A DNA stretch of 45,314 nucleotides, taken from an uncultured Lachnospiraceae bacterium. Lineage in GTDB: Bacteria > Bacillota > Clostridia > Lachnospirales > Lachnospiraceae. Positions 8,023 through 16,721 of the stretch are shown here, piece after piece (position 1 is the first letter of the stretch; each line of letters opens with the position of its first letter). Both the position numbers and the translations under genes were made by a program. The notes beneath the pieces were generated by a model that searched no databases, was not told the origin of the DNA, and worked only from the letters and a program-made list of their open reading frames with translations. The stretch lies in the NCBI GenBank assembly GCA_910586705.1, contig CAJUJK010000031.1, forward strand, positions 1-45,314, read 5' to 3'.

Positions 8023-8781
8023 TTACGCCGCACTCTTCGTCTTTGCCAGCGCCTCCATCACCCGCTTATACACTGCCTCGCTCATCGTCTCGGGTGCCGC
8101 AATCCTATACCGCTCCTGCACCGTCTCCATTGCCACCCCTGTCCTGTCAAGCTCCGCCTGCAGGTCACTCATCTGGCTGTCAGTAAGGACTGCCTCCGGC
8201 GCTTTCTTCTTTGCCGCCTTTTTCTTTCCTGTCCCGGATGCCGACGCTCCCTGCATCGCATAGACACATTCGCCCTTCGTGTTGACGATCACAAGGGACA
8301 CGATCTCCCGGCTGTCATTGTATTCAATGGACGCCACCTTAAAACGGTCGTTGCAGTACAGCTTATCACCTTTCCTCTGGATATCTGCCAGTTCCCCCTG
8401 TATCCAGATGAAGGGGGCTGTATAGAGTTCCCTTCCAATCCCCCAGTTAAAGCACGCGCGTTTGAAACTGTCGGAAGCCTGCCCTTTCTCCTTCTCCGAA
8501 TAGCTCATGGTCCCCACATCCTGCTTCGCTACCCACTCCTTTTTTATTTCATCATAGATCTCCACCGTACAGTAAAGGTTCCCCTCTATGCTCTGGTGGC
8601 TCCGTTTCCACCCGAAAGGACCGAAGGTCTCGTCAAGGATACGCTGGTCTACCCTCGCGTCCTTATAGAGTAAGAGGCTTAACCCGTTCTCCTTTATCAC
8701 CGATACCCTGCACTCGATCTCCTCCGCCCTTAATAGTCTGATCTTATCTGGTCCTGTCTTCTGCCCTGCTCCTGCATCCAT
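8023..8781 (-). CDS. Rad52/22-like single-strand DNA annealing protein
   Basis: The protein would anneal complementary single strands during recombination of the element or plasmid. The core RILDETFGPFGWKRSHQSIE, followed by NLYCTVEIYDE, GTMSYSEKEKGQASDSFKRA and CFNWGIGRELYTAPFIWI, is characteristic of bacterial Rad52-like proteins. The C-terminal part from about residue 190 is a Lys-rich linker and a short helical tail. I chose ATG at 8781 because GGAAGGAG lies nine bases upstream; the longer frame to 8892 has no such signal. It is directly downstream of the YqaJ exonuclease gene, a classic exonuclease-annealase pair like lambda Red or RecET. Confidence 0.85.
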   Translation of the reverse strand: MDAGAGQKTGPDKIRLLRAEEIECRVSVIKENGLSLLLYKDARVDQRILDETFGPFGWKRSHQSIEGNLYCTVEIYDEIKKEWVAKQDVGTMSYSEKEKGQASDSFKRACFNWGIGRELYTAPFIWIQGELADIQRKGDKLYCNDRFKVASIEYNDSREIVSLVIVNTKGECVYAMQGASASGTGKKKAAKKKAPEAVLTDSQMSDLQAELDRTGVAMETVQERYRIAAPETMSEAVYKRVMEALAKTKSAA

Positions 8782-8896
8782 TTTCTCCATCTCCTTCCTG
8801 TCTGCCGGGGCTCCTTTTCCCGGAATCCCCCGGCAATCCTGTTTTCCCGCCGCTATAATCGCGTTTCTTCTATAAAAACATATTGCAGGCAACGCC

Positions 8897-9826
8897 TTAC
8901 GCCGCTTTTACCTCAAACCGCCTGCAGTGTGACACGGTGACATAATCCGCATAGATCTCTGGTTTTTCCTCCTTGATCCGTTTCGTGTCGAGTCTCGTGG
9001 AATCAACGTTGCCCCATGAGACACGGAAACTTCCGCTCCTCGCTGTCTCATGCTCCCCCATCGCCAGCTTCACCTCCTGCTCGATCTGTTTCTTCTCCGT
9101 CTCCAGTTCCGCGATCTCCTTAAGTATATCCCGGCGTCTCTCCAGTTTCCCGTCAAACCCGGTCAGCGCCATCACCTCACCAGTCTTTGCGCTGCCGAAA
9201 TACTTTTCGATCACCTCATCACAGGCTCTGCTCCCGTCCGGCGGCGGCATGATCCCTTTCACCACATGGTCATCCCAGAAAACTTTTTCCGCCCTGACCA
9301 GCTCCCCGATCAGGCTGTCATCCCACTCCAGTTTCCTGTAGACAAATCCCCTGCCCAGAATAAGCGCCGCGATATACCACACCCGCTTTCCTGTGACAGC
9401 CATATAGTGATAACACTGTAGCACATAGTGGAGTGGGATATTGCCATCCGCCCATTTGTCCGCATTGTAGGCACTGGCTGTCTTACATTCCAGTCCCGCA
9501 TCTTTCCCGACTACAACACGGTCCACATCTGCGATCATAAAAGGATGCTCCTTACTCCGGTACATAAAGTTGGAGCGGCGGACTTTTAAGCCCGTCGCCT
9601 CCATAAAACGCTCCGCCACATACTGTTCCAGATCATGACCGATACGGATCGCTTCACTGTCCTGTTCTTCCACAGATTCGCTTGTTTTATCCTGAAATAC
9701 TTTCATGGCACTGCTGTACGGATGCACCCCGCAGATTGCCCCCGCGTCAGAGCCGCCGATCCCGGTTTTCCTTAATCGGAGCCATTCCGCGTTACTGAAT
9801 CCCGCTAATGAGATTTTGTCAAACAT
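8897..9826 (-). CDS. YqaJ-family (lambda-exonuclease-like) recombinase nuclease
   Basis: A PD-(D/E)XK nuclease that resects double-stranded DNA ends to give the annealing protein its single strands. Motifs in order: GIGGSDAGAICG (22-33), GHDLEQYVAERF (63-74) with the first acidic residue, MIADVDRVV with D100 (97-105), LECKTASAY with E113 and K115 (112-120), and LQCYHYMAV with Q137 (136-144). All catalytic positions are present. Residues 228-258 form a coiled coil. The start has GAGGAGG upstream. It is paired with the Rad52-like gene and follows a small Cys-rich frame that overlaps its start by eight bases. Confidence 0.92.
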   Translation of the reverse strand: MFDKISLAGFSNAEWLRLRKTGIGGSDAGAICGVHPYSSAMKVFQDKTSESVEEQDSEAIRIGHDLEQYVAERFMEATGLKVRRSNFMYRSKEHPFMIADVDRVVVGKDAGLECKTASAYNADKWADGNIPLHYVLQCYHYMAVTGKRVWYIAALILGRGFVYRKLEWDDSLIGELVRAEKVFWDDHVVKGIMPPPDGSRACDEVIEKYFGSAKTGEVMALTGFDGKLERRRDILKEIAELETEKKQIEQEVKLAMGEHETARSGSFRVSWGNVDSTRLDTKRIKEEKPEIYADYVTVSHCRRFEVKAA

Positions 9827-9992
9827 ACCTGTTCCTCCTCTGTTTTTCTCTCCAAAGATATTTTGTAAAGATCATCTTCAGCAGCAACATATCCGGGAAT
9901 ACCGTACATCCCCCGGACATTTTACGCTGCCGTTTCCTACAAAATAAAGAATGAGGACAGCCGGAACATAACGCCCGACTACCCTCACACAT
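9819..9992 (-). CDS. Small Cys-rich ORF between DUF932 and YqaJ genes
   Basis: A 57-residue frame beginning MCEGSRALCSGCPHSLFCRK shows four cysteines in the first 18 residues (Cys-X6-Cys-X2-Cys-X5-Cys), a possible zinc knuckle, then a basic tail. A weak GGGAAG lies upstream. It overlaps the exonuclease start by eight bases, which fits translational coupling, and it fills the only gap in the operon. I do not recognise a family; it may be a chance frame. Confidence 0.35.
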   Translation of the reverse strand: MCEGSRALCSGCPHSLFCRKRQRKMSGGCTVFPDMLLLKMIFTKYLWREKQRRNRYV

Positions 9993-10058
9993 ACTTTATT
10001 CTTCCCGTGATATACCGTTTTCCTTTACTTTAGACCAAAAGGTTACTGCTTTCCCTGT

Positions 10059-10991
10059 TTATGCCGCCTTTACAAGCTGGTATGCCTTGTCGATCAGCGG
10101 GTTGCCGTCCACCGTGCGGGCAAACAGGTTCTCATTATAGTTTGCCGTCCTGCGCAGCGGCTCACTGTGCGTTGCAAAATCGGAGACTGCATTGATAAAA
10201 CGGTACGCATTGTTCCCCACTTTCTGCAAATCAGGCGCGTCATAATACCGCCGCTCCATATCCTTCCGGAGCCTGATGATGTTCTTGCTCTGGATCGGCG
10301 TCGCGTCATCCTCCACCGGCAGGAGCCCTTCGATATATTCCTTTACCTGCGCATCCGTCACCTTCTGCCTGCGCAACTGCTCAAACTCTGCCCCGAGGCT
10401 GTCCATATACTTCTCCGCCATAAAGAGCGTGTCCCTCGCCTCCTGCATCTTGTCATGGATGTTGCCCGTGTGGATCATGCTGAAACTCCGCTTTGCCGTG
10501 TCCAGTGCAAGGTTCAGCGTATTATTGCATACCACCCTGACCGGCGTGACTGCCACTTTCACGGAGCCGGAACCGTCATGGGTGTTGCTGAACACCAGAT
10601 AAGGGCTGATCCGCTCCCCGGCGATGATATACTCCTGCGGCAGCCTCGCAAGCAGCCAGACCTTCTTTCCCTCCTGCAGCGACCCGGCAGTCTCATAGCG
10701 GACGCCTTTCCCCAGCAGTTCATCGGTAAAGCTGAACGCGTCCACATTCTGCACCACCTTATAGCGGTCGGACACCACGCCCAGCACCTTCCTGTCGGAA
10801 CTGCGCACATTTGCCTTATACCCTTTCACCATTTCGTTATAACCCGTATACACAGGCTCCTGTACCACCTTCCAATCAAGCCCCGCAAGACGAAGCGCTT
10901 CTGCGGATGTGGGTGCTTCCATGACAACCGTGCCTAACCCGTGCCACGGTTTTTCCCTTACATAAAACATTGTTTCTACCTCTGCTGACAT
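10059..10991 (-). CDS. DUF932 phage/plasmid-like protein
   Basis: A 310-residue protein of the DUF932 family, common on phages, plasmids and integrative elements; its biochemical role is unknown. Recognisable features are the start MFYVREKPWHGLGTVV, the segment GVVSDRYKVVQN, the strand pair KKVWLLARLP and YLVFSNTHDGSGS, the block VTPVRVVCNNTLNLAL, and the C-terminal GNAYRFINAVSDFATH. Its length is usual for the family. The start follows AAAGGAGG. It heads the exonuclease-annealase part of the operon, so a role in DNA processing of the element is plausible (inference). Confidence 0.9.
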   Translation of the reverse strand: MSAEVETMFYVREKPWHGLGTVVMEAPTSAEALRLAGLDWKVVQEPVYTGYNEMVKGYKANVRSSDRKVLGVVSDRYKVVQNVDAFSFTDELLGKGVRYETAGSLQEGKKVWLLARLPQEYIIAGERISPYLVFSNTHDGSGSVKVAVTPVRVVCNNTLNLALDTAKRSFSMIHTGNIHDKMQEARDTLFMAEKYMDSLGAEFEQLRRQKVTDAQVKEYIEGLLPVEDDATPIQSKNIIRLRKDMERRYYDAPDLQKVGNNAYRFINAVSDFATHSEPLRRTANYNENLFARTVDGNPLIDKAYQLVKAA

Positions 10992-11013
10992 CTCCTATAT
11001 CCTCCTTTATATT

Positions 11014-11181
11014 TTACGTTTTGATCTCTATGGTTCCATCCTGCGGGATCATAAAACCATCCGGGATTACCGTTTTCAGGCATCCCCTGCCATAAGCCCG
11101 GTTCCCGCACTATACATCCTTCCCCATCTCCTGCAGTACCCCCGCAAGGATGATGACAAGGCATTTCAATACGATCTCCAT
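11014..11181 (-). CDS. Small hydrophobic peptide ORF with in-frame TAG and downstream extension
   Basis: An ATG at 11181, nine bases after GGGAGG, opens a 23-residue peptide MEIVLKCLVIILAGVLQEMG ending KDV at a TAG (11110-11112). In the same frame the reading continues for 31 residues, including CLKTVIPDGFMIPQDGTIEI, to a TAA at 11014. The strong ribosome binding site and single hydrophobic helix argue that the first part is a real membrane peptide. The second part looks protein-like but has no own start. It is either a nonsense-broken gene, a read-through product, or coincidence. Confidence 0.4.
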
Positions 11182-11197
11182 ACGCACACACCTCCCT

Positions 11198-12082
11198 TCA
11201 CGCTGCCTCTAAAAGCTCTACCGCATCTTTCTCCCTGTTATAACGGTAGATGTTATCGGAGAGCACCTCCTCCGGCTCCAGCACTGTCCGGTTCACTACA
11301 CCCACCGTCTCCCTGTATGTCTGCCGCATTTCCTCCCTGTCCGGCACGAGCAGCACCTCATGCAGCGACGAGGGAAGGATCACAAGGTCGGTGCCGGTGC
11401 TTTCCGCCAGTTCCCTGATCTTCCCGGAATACAGCATGGCCGCCGCGCCATGCCTCCCCGTGCTGTTCGTCAGCACATGGATGGACGGTTCCTCCCCCAT
11501 CCACAACGGTGCCTTCCTCCTGATCAGCCCACCCAGCGGGAGCATTTCGTCCGGCACGCTGTTTTTCATGTTTTCCATCGCATCCTGATAGAGCGTTTCC
11601 ACCGTTTTTTCCCACAGGGTAAGGTGCCTGTTACTGATCTGCACCTGTGCCTGCCCGTCCCCGATCTCATAATAGAAAATGACCGCAAGGTCGTTCCACC
11701 TGACATAAGGCATATCCCGGAGCAGTTCCGTGTTTTTCCCGTAGTTTACCAGCCTGAACCGCAGGTGTTCCTTCACATGGCTGTAATCCCTGAACTGTTC
11801 CGGCTGGAAATCCCACGCCGTCTCCATCTCCCGGATCTGGCTGTCGTTGTCCTCCAGCATCTGCCCGAGCACATCTTCCACAGTTTCTCCTGCCTGATAT
11901 CTTTCATAAGCCCCGTCCAGATACAAGACCGGGTTAAAACGCTCCCCTTCCTGCTTTAGCAGGATACCCCTGCGCGTGATCCCGTTAACCTTTAAGATCT
12001 CCTGCACACTAATCTCTACAGAGTCTCCAAACTTTTCCCGCAGCATCGCCATCATCTTCCTCTCAAAATCCTTAAACTCCAT
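11198..12082 (-). CDS. DUF5688 family protein
   Basis: A 294-residue protein of a family found repeatedly on Lachnospiraceae mobile elements beside DUF932 and exonuclease genes; its function is unknown. Typical parts are GILLKQEGERFNPVLYLDG near the N-terminus, the central RFRLVNYGKNTELL and PYVRWNDLAVIFYYEI, and the C-terminal VLTNSTGRHGAAAML with VILPSSLHEVLLVP. No membrane segment or catalytic motif is seen. I chose ATG at 12082, which follows AAGGAGG; the frame extends to 12130. It shares an operon with its neighbours. Confidence 0.8.
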   Translation of the reverse strand: MEFKDFERKMMAMLREKFGDSVEISVQEILKVNGITRRGILLKQEGERFNPVLYLDGAYERYQAGETVEDVLGQMLEDNDSQIREMETAWDFQPEQFRDYSHVKEHLRFRLVNYGKNTELLRDMPYVRWNDLAVIFYYEIGDGQAQVQISNRHLTLWEKTVETLYQDAMENMKNSVPDEMLPLGGLIRRKAPLWMGEEPSIHVLTNSTGRHGAAAMLYSGKIRELAESTGTDLVILPSSLHEVLLVPDREEMRQTYRETVGVVNRTVLEPEEVLSDNIYRYNREKDAVELLEAA

Positions 12083-12177
12083 GGCTTCCTCCTTTCGTCC
12101 CGGCTCTCCCGGTTTTTCTCCTGTTATCATCTCATCTTCTCCCTTCTTTCCTGTTGTCTCTCTCTGCCGTAGTACGC

Positions 12178-12477
12178 CTACCTTATAACCCCCGTCTCCC
12201 TGAGCAGCGTGGCACAGTCCTTGAACCCCTGCAGATATGCTGCACCGCTGTAATAGGTGGCGTCCTCCGCATGAGCAGACAGGAGCCTGTCCACTGCGCG
12301 CCGCTCCTTCTTTGACAGGTTGAGGCGGCTGAAAGCCTCCATCTCCTTCCCGATCCTGCGTTCCAGCCGCTGGAACTCCGGGTCGCGGAATAAGATGGCA
12401 TCCAGCCTTTCATTGACCGCATGCTCCGCGATGATATCCAGTACGTTTTTTTCCCTTGTCTCCTCCAATGTTTTCAC
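12178..12477 (-). CDS. Small helical protein (DUF6809-like)
   Basis: A 99-residue, almost entirely helical acidic-basic protein. The central RLERRIGKEMEAFSRLNLSK and the C-terminal ATYYSGAAYLQGFKDCATLL resemble small proteins common on Clostridia mobile elements (DUF6809 from memory, not confirmed). The C-terminal YxxGxxxGxxDxxxLL pattern is the strongest hint. It precedes the DUF5688 gene by 95 bases on the same strand. Role unknown; possibly structural or regulatory. Confidence 0.6.
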   Translation of the reverse strand: MKTLEETREKNVLDIIAEHAVNERLDAILFRDPEFQRLERRIGKEMEAFSRLNLSKKERRAVDRLLSAHAEDATYYSGAAYLQGFKDCATLLRETGVIR

Positions 12478-13039
12478 CTCCTTTCAGTCATCTGTCCTGC
12501 ACACAGAGCAAGGCGACAGGATGTGCTCCTGCCGCCCAGTTCCATGCCCATCCTATGCACTTGCCATTATAAATAAATGAATTACGAAAGCAGTAAGCAC
12601 CAATGCCGCTGTCTCAATGCTTTCAAGGTTATTATCTATGATTTCAGGTCCCCGACTTTACATCCCGTTCCCGTGAATACCGTGCCGTCCCTTATGATAA
12701 CTGGTCCCCTGCTTTTTCCATACTCCCGTCCGTTCCGGAAGCTATGCAGCCTCCATCACTGACAGGAATCCCCCGACGCATCCCCACAGCCTCCCAGGCA
12801 GGATGGCGCAATGCCACAGCAGTACAATTCCCATACGGTGCAGACCAGACTGATCTCTCCGGCCTGCATCATGTGGAAATCGTTCCTGCTCCTGCTAAAA
12901 CCGCACAGACACATCACCGTGGATACACTTTCCAACAGAAAAACCGCCAGAAAACATATCCGCCCCGTTACCGTCCCCGGCAACATCCCCGGATTACTTT
13001 TAAAACATCACTATAAAATGCACTCATGCGAATCTGTTT
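12478..13039. other. 560-base stretch without a confident gene
   Basis: The gap between the primase-helicase gene and the DUF6809-like gene holds only weak minus-strand frames. One, at 12756-12986 (76 residues), is Cys-rich (eleven Cys) but has no ribosome binding site. A 19-residue frame overlaps the helicase end. Short peptides such as GPVIIRDGTVFTGTGCKVGD near 12650-12720 and TAALVLTAFVIHLFIMASA near 12560-12620 look protein-like but lack a start codon. It may contain decayed small genes. Confidence 0.4.
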
Positions 13040-15706
13040 TTACCCTTTTCCTTCCGATTTTGAATCCTCAAAATAGTTTTTACTATGGCTGCCCGCCTGC
13101 TCCCCTGCCTCGTAATCCTGCAGGTAATTTTTTATATGTATCCCTGCCTGTTCACATGGAAAACAGGAAAACACATAGACAGAACAGTCCTGCCGCAGCA
13201 GCCTTGCCCTCCCGACACACTGTTCCAGCTCGCTTTCTATCGAATACAGCTGTACTTCCCTCAATATCTTATCTTTATAAGTGGTAATCAGAAAACTGTT
13301 CCCTTTATACTCTGCCCTGCGCAGCGACGGTCTCTTATCCCCCTCCCTGTTTACATCTGCCCCAAGATAACAGGCTACAAGCTTATAACATTCCTCTACC
13401 CGGTAAGGTGTCCCTATCACAGCAAGGTCATGTCCTTCCAGTCCGTTAAGCCCTGTACTGTTGCCAAAGTGGATCCCTGCAGCATTGAGGGGTCTGCCCC
13501 AGTCTTCCTCAAATTTTTTAAAAGTAATGGTCTCCAGTTCCGGATTCCCTGCCATCTCTTTTGCAACAGAAAAGACCTGTGCTTTATCCGACAGGTCTTT
13601 TCTTCCTAAGGAATGATAGGTATATTGTTCCAAGTGCCCCCTGTATGCCGCTTTTTTCTCCGGGTATGCGTACACCTCCATCCGTCCGGCAAAATACCTC
13701 CTGTAAATCTCATAGTTAACAGTGGCGGATAATACAATGTATTTCATTTCCGGCATATCCAGCGGGCAGAAATATCTTACCGTCTCTTCCCCGCTCTCCT
13801 CATCCTTCATCCGTACATAAACCCCGGCATAGATCAGATCATTCAAGTTATCATACGGCTCAAAGGATCCCAGCCTTTCCAGTTCCTCCGCAGTAAGCGG
13901 TATTCCATATCTGACTGGTTCTGTCTTCTCATATGTCTTTTCTTGCGCCTTGAGTACCACGGCCGCCATCTCAGAATAATCCCTCAGTTCCTTTTTCGCC
14001 AAAGCCTCCAGACACTTCACGCTGACTTTATACATTCTGTTGAATACAAGCTGCTGCAGGAAATCCTCATCTATGATCACGGTATAGTTTTTTAGAAAAT
14101 CCTCCGCAAGCTGTACCAGATAGGCATGTGTCGTCACAATGACCCGCTCCCCTTTTACCGCTTTTATCCCAGCCATTATCTTTTCACATTCCTCTTCTAC
14201 CGCCTTCCGCTCAAGGGGCTCCGCCCTGATCTTTTTGTAATAATCATTAATGATCTCCTTCGTCATATTGTGGATGCCCCTATTGTGCATCTCGGAGATT
14301 CGTGCCTGTATCTCAGCCGGTATAAATGCATTGCCGTGCACACTGGCCGTCATGAAGATATCCTGTTCCGGCACGCCGTTATCCAACAGCCTCTTTCTCA
14401 CTTCTTCTTTCAGCTGGTTCGTTGGCAGCGCTATCAAAAAACTGTCTGCCGGATGGTCCGCTGCCAGTCTGACATACTCCCCCGTCTTTCCCAATCCCGT
14501 CTGCGCTTTAATCAGATGCATACCCGGATCTGTACTGTAGAAAGCGTCCTGCAGGTTCCTCCGCAGGCATCTTTCTGCCTCATCAACCGTTACATACGTC
14601 TCTTCCCCGAGATACACCTGCCTGTCCATCGCTAAGGTATCGACGATCGTCCCCTCATGTTCACATATATCATAGTAAGGGCAGAAATCGGAGGAACATC
14701 TTTTCGGATGGTAATCGTGCGTATACTTCATATCCCTTTTCCACTCCTGCCAGGTGTCATCCCCATAATATTTCCGGGTCATCTTCAGAAATTTGTCTGT
14801 CCATCCGTGTATATTAAGGCAGTTTGTGTATATGGCAAACCGTTTGTCATGTTCAAGCATGGTTCCTGCTTTAAAATCGTTAAACAGCTGGCAATGCGTA
14901 CTGTCTTTTTCTTTGATCTTCCTTTTCTTTCCCTTTTTTCCGCTCCTGCACGTATGGCTTTGGTGCATCCCCCTCTCTCCTCCCTTATCCTCCGCAATAA
15001 AAAAAGGGGATTTTGTGGAGCCGCCTGTTTTATGTATAATAACAGAATCCACGTTTTCCCCTAAAATCGCATCCATGTTTCTCACTTCTCCAAGAGCCAG
15101 ATGCTTTCCTGCCAAAGCTATATTTGTCTCCCCGGCGAATCTTCTCTGATTCTCTGCAAAATGCTTTCCCACATCAAACGCGTGCATTAATGGGTGAAAG
15201 AGTTGCACCAAGGCAATACGTGCATGAAAGTCCGTATAAAACAATCCCTTCCCGCCTAAAAATATCCTGTCCGGATTTTTGCAAGATGTATCACATCCCG
15301 GAAATATCTTATGCAATATTTTGAGAACAGCCTTTATAATGAATAAATCTTCTATCACTTCCCCACACACAAAAACAACCCTGAATCTTTCTTCCGCCGC
15401 GGAAGCGGTGTACGTATGATATGCATATGTGATCCGTAACCCGTTTTCGTCGCATTTTCTTTTTACTTGTGCAAATGTACATCCGTGGTCGAAATCAAGC
15501 ACAAACAGCTGCATTGCCGTACAATTATCTGTTGCGATCCCTCCCTCAAGATGTGCCGGGATGATTGCCCGGCCCTTGTTTCCATTCAGATCTGCCAGCT
15601 CTTCCAGTCCAATCTCCTGCCAAAAGCCGGCTGTCCTCCTCCTTATTATAGGAATCCTCTCTCTGGAAGGTTTTTCCCCGTACGATACAGTATCTACACT
15701 TACCAT
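13040..15706 (-). CDS. Primase (AEP-like) fused to a superfamily 2 helicase
   Basis: A large replication protein with, from N to C: an archaeo-eukaryotic-type primase domain showing LFVLDFDHG, ERFRVVFV and CDTSCKNPDRIFLGGK; a Cys-rich linker CSSDFCPYYDIC; then a helicase with AQTGLGKT (Walker A), VIIDEDF (Walker B), IVLSAT (motif III) and EQCVGRARLLR (motif VI). It would prime and unwind the element for autonomous replication. The C-terminus carries a near-repeat of EQAGIHIKNYLQD. The frame is open to 15847, but ATG at 15706 or GTG at 15715 is preferred, because the divergent HTH gene and a shared promoter region lie beyond. The domain order resembles plasmid and phage replicases. Confidence 0.85.
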   Translation of the reverse strand: MVSVDTVSYGEKPSRERIPIIRRRTAGFWQEIGLEELADLNGNKGRAIIPAHLEGGIATDNCTAMQLFVLDFDHGCTFAQVKRKCDENGLRITYAYHTYTASAAEERFRVVFVCGEVIEDLFIIKAVLKILHKIFPGCDTSCKNPDRIFLGGKGLFYTDFHARIALVQLFHPLMHAFDVGKHFAENQRRFAGETNIALAGKHLALGEVRNMDAILGENVDSVIIHKTGGSTKSPFFIAEDKGGERGMHQSHTCRSGKKGKKRKIKEKDSTHCQLFNDFKAGTMLEHDKRFAIYTNCLNIHGWTDKFLKMTRKYYGDDTWQEWKRDMKYTHDYHPKRCSSDFCPYYDICEHEGTIVDTLAMDRQVYLGEETYVTVDEAERCLRRNLQDAFYSTDPGMHLIKAQTGLGKTGEYVRLAADHPADSFLIALPTNQLKEEVRKRLLDNGVPEQDIFMTASVHGNAFIPAEIQARISEMHNRGIHNMTKEIINDYYKKIRAEPLERKAVEEECEKIMAGIKAVKGERVIVTTHAYLVQLAEDFLKNYTVIIDEDFLQQLVFNRMYKVSVKCLEALAKKELRDYSEMAAVVLKAQEKTYEKTEPVRYGIPLTAEELERLGSFEPYDNLNDLIYAGVYVRMKDEESGEETVRYFCPLDMPEMKYIVLSATVNYEIYRRYFAGRMEVYAYPEKKAAYRGHLEQYTYHSLGRKDLSDKAQVFSVAKEMAGNPELETITFKKFEEDWGRPLNAAGIHFGNSTGLNGLEGHDLAVIGTPYRVEECYKLVACYLGADVNREGDKRPSLRRAEYKGNSFLITTYKDKILREVQLYSIESELEQCVGRARLLRQDCSVYVFSCFPCEQAGIHIKNYLQDYEAGEQAGSHSKNYFEDSKSEGKG

Positions 15707-15835
15707 TACCTTCACGACTTCTTCCCCACTTTCCCCGGCTTTCGTATAACCTTCTGCCAGTCTATTTTTACATATAAGTTGGCAAGTGTATAACATTTCA
15801 TTAAACAAACAGATCGTAGAAGGGAGAACTGACAA

Positions 15836-16021
15836 ATGTTGAATCACTATCAGGATATCATGGACGTATATGACGTGGCCGAAGCTCTCTGCATCGGTAA
15901 AAACCGTGTTTACGAATTATTGGGGGAAGGTACTCTGAAAGGTTTCCGGATCGGTCGGATATGGAAGATCCCACGGGCCGCTGTAGAAGAGTATATCCTG
16001 ACACAGAGCGGGCTACGGTAA
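15836..16021 (+). CDS. Helix-turn-helix protein (MerR/excisionase type)
   Basis: A 61-residue DNA-binding protein beginning MLNHYQDIMDVYDVAEALCI, with the wing FRIGRIWKIPRAAVEEYI typical of the excisionase/MerR-like HTH_17 family. A GAAGGGAG site precedes the start. It is the only plus-strand gene in the element before 23.2 kb and is divergent from the primase-helicase gene, so it probably binds the shared 130-base promoter region and controls replication genes. It could also be a second recombination directionality factor. Confidence 0.8.
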   Translation: MLNHYQDIMDVYDVAEALCIGKNRVYELLGEGTLKGFRIGRIWKIPRAAVEEYILTQSGLR

Positions 16022-16106
16022 GGTATTTACCTAAAAAGGGGCAGACCATCAGCCTGTCCCTCCTGTCAGCATATGCTCTTTGATAAGTTCTGAAATATAT
16101 CCCTGT

Positions 16107-16625
16107 CTACGGTCCTTTGTGCAGCATACGGTGACACTCTGCCCAGACCCCGTCCAGCTCCGCAGACACCTTCCTCTGCACAAAAGCACCGCAGACAAGC
16201 GTCGCCGTTCCGGCTGCCAGCCCAGCGAAAGCGATGATCCCGGCTGCCAGTGAACCGTGCCCCCATAACGAGAGCGCCACCTGAAGCGGCGTACTGCCAT
16301 TCTGACAGGCAAGTACACCCGCCGCACCGCCTGCCCTCTGGGATATCTGTACGAGCGTTCCTGCGGCAGCATATGCGGTCACATCTATAAACACACCTGC
16401 AGCCAGACCGAATGCCAGACCCTTTTTTAACAAGGGCATGACCGACATCAGTCCCGGCACCTCCCCGTTCCCTTTTTCTTCTGTCCCGCCGCCATCCGTC
16501 CACTGCAGGAGCTTTTCATGGAACCTCCATGCCATTCTCTGGTCCGATACTGCCCTCATGATCAGCCCCAATCCAAATGTCCCTGCCAGAATGCCCATCC
16601 CCATCGGAAATAACAGTATAAACAT
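16107..16625 (-). CDS. Small multi-pass membrane protein
   Basis: A 172-residue protein with three or four predicted membrane segments: residues 1-24 (FILLFPMGMGILAGTFGLGL), about 66-92 (KGLAFGLAAGVFIDVTAYAA), and about 118-148 (LWGHGSLAAGIIAFAGLAAG and following). A soluble Gly/Glu-rich loop lies between the first two. The C-terminus SAELDGVWAECHRML is cytoplasmic or external. No family recognised. GGAGGGA precedes the start. It is 96 bases downstream of the YubB-like gene. Confidence 0.55.
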   Translation of the reverse strand: MFILLFPMGMGILAGTFGLGLIMRAVSDQRMAWRFHEKLLQWTDGGGTEEKGNGEVPGLMSVMPLLKKGLAFGLAAGVFIDVTAYAAAGTLVQISQRAGGAAGVLACQNGSTPLQVALSLWGHGSLAAGIIAFAGLAAGTATLVCGAFVQRKVSAELDGVWAECHRMLHKGP

Positions 16626-16721
16626 AACCCGGTCCCTCCATCAAGAATAAAAATGATAAATCCTTTAACGAAAATATACCATTCTTCCATGACAGTTTCT
16701 GTCACTTCCGGCACATTCCCA

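Noticed and set aside
10167..10937. 256-residue plus-strand ORF opposite the DUF932 gene
   Set aside because: It is the complement of a clear DUF932 coding gene, has no ribosome binding site, and has His/Arg-rich composition typical of shadow frames.
16066..16503. 145-residue Arg/Cys-rich minus-strand ORF
   Set aside because: It overlaps the membrane-protein frame at 16107-16625, which has a ribosome binding site and coherent membrane segments.
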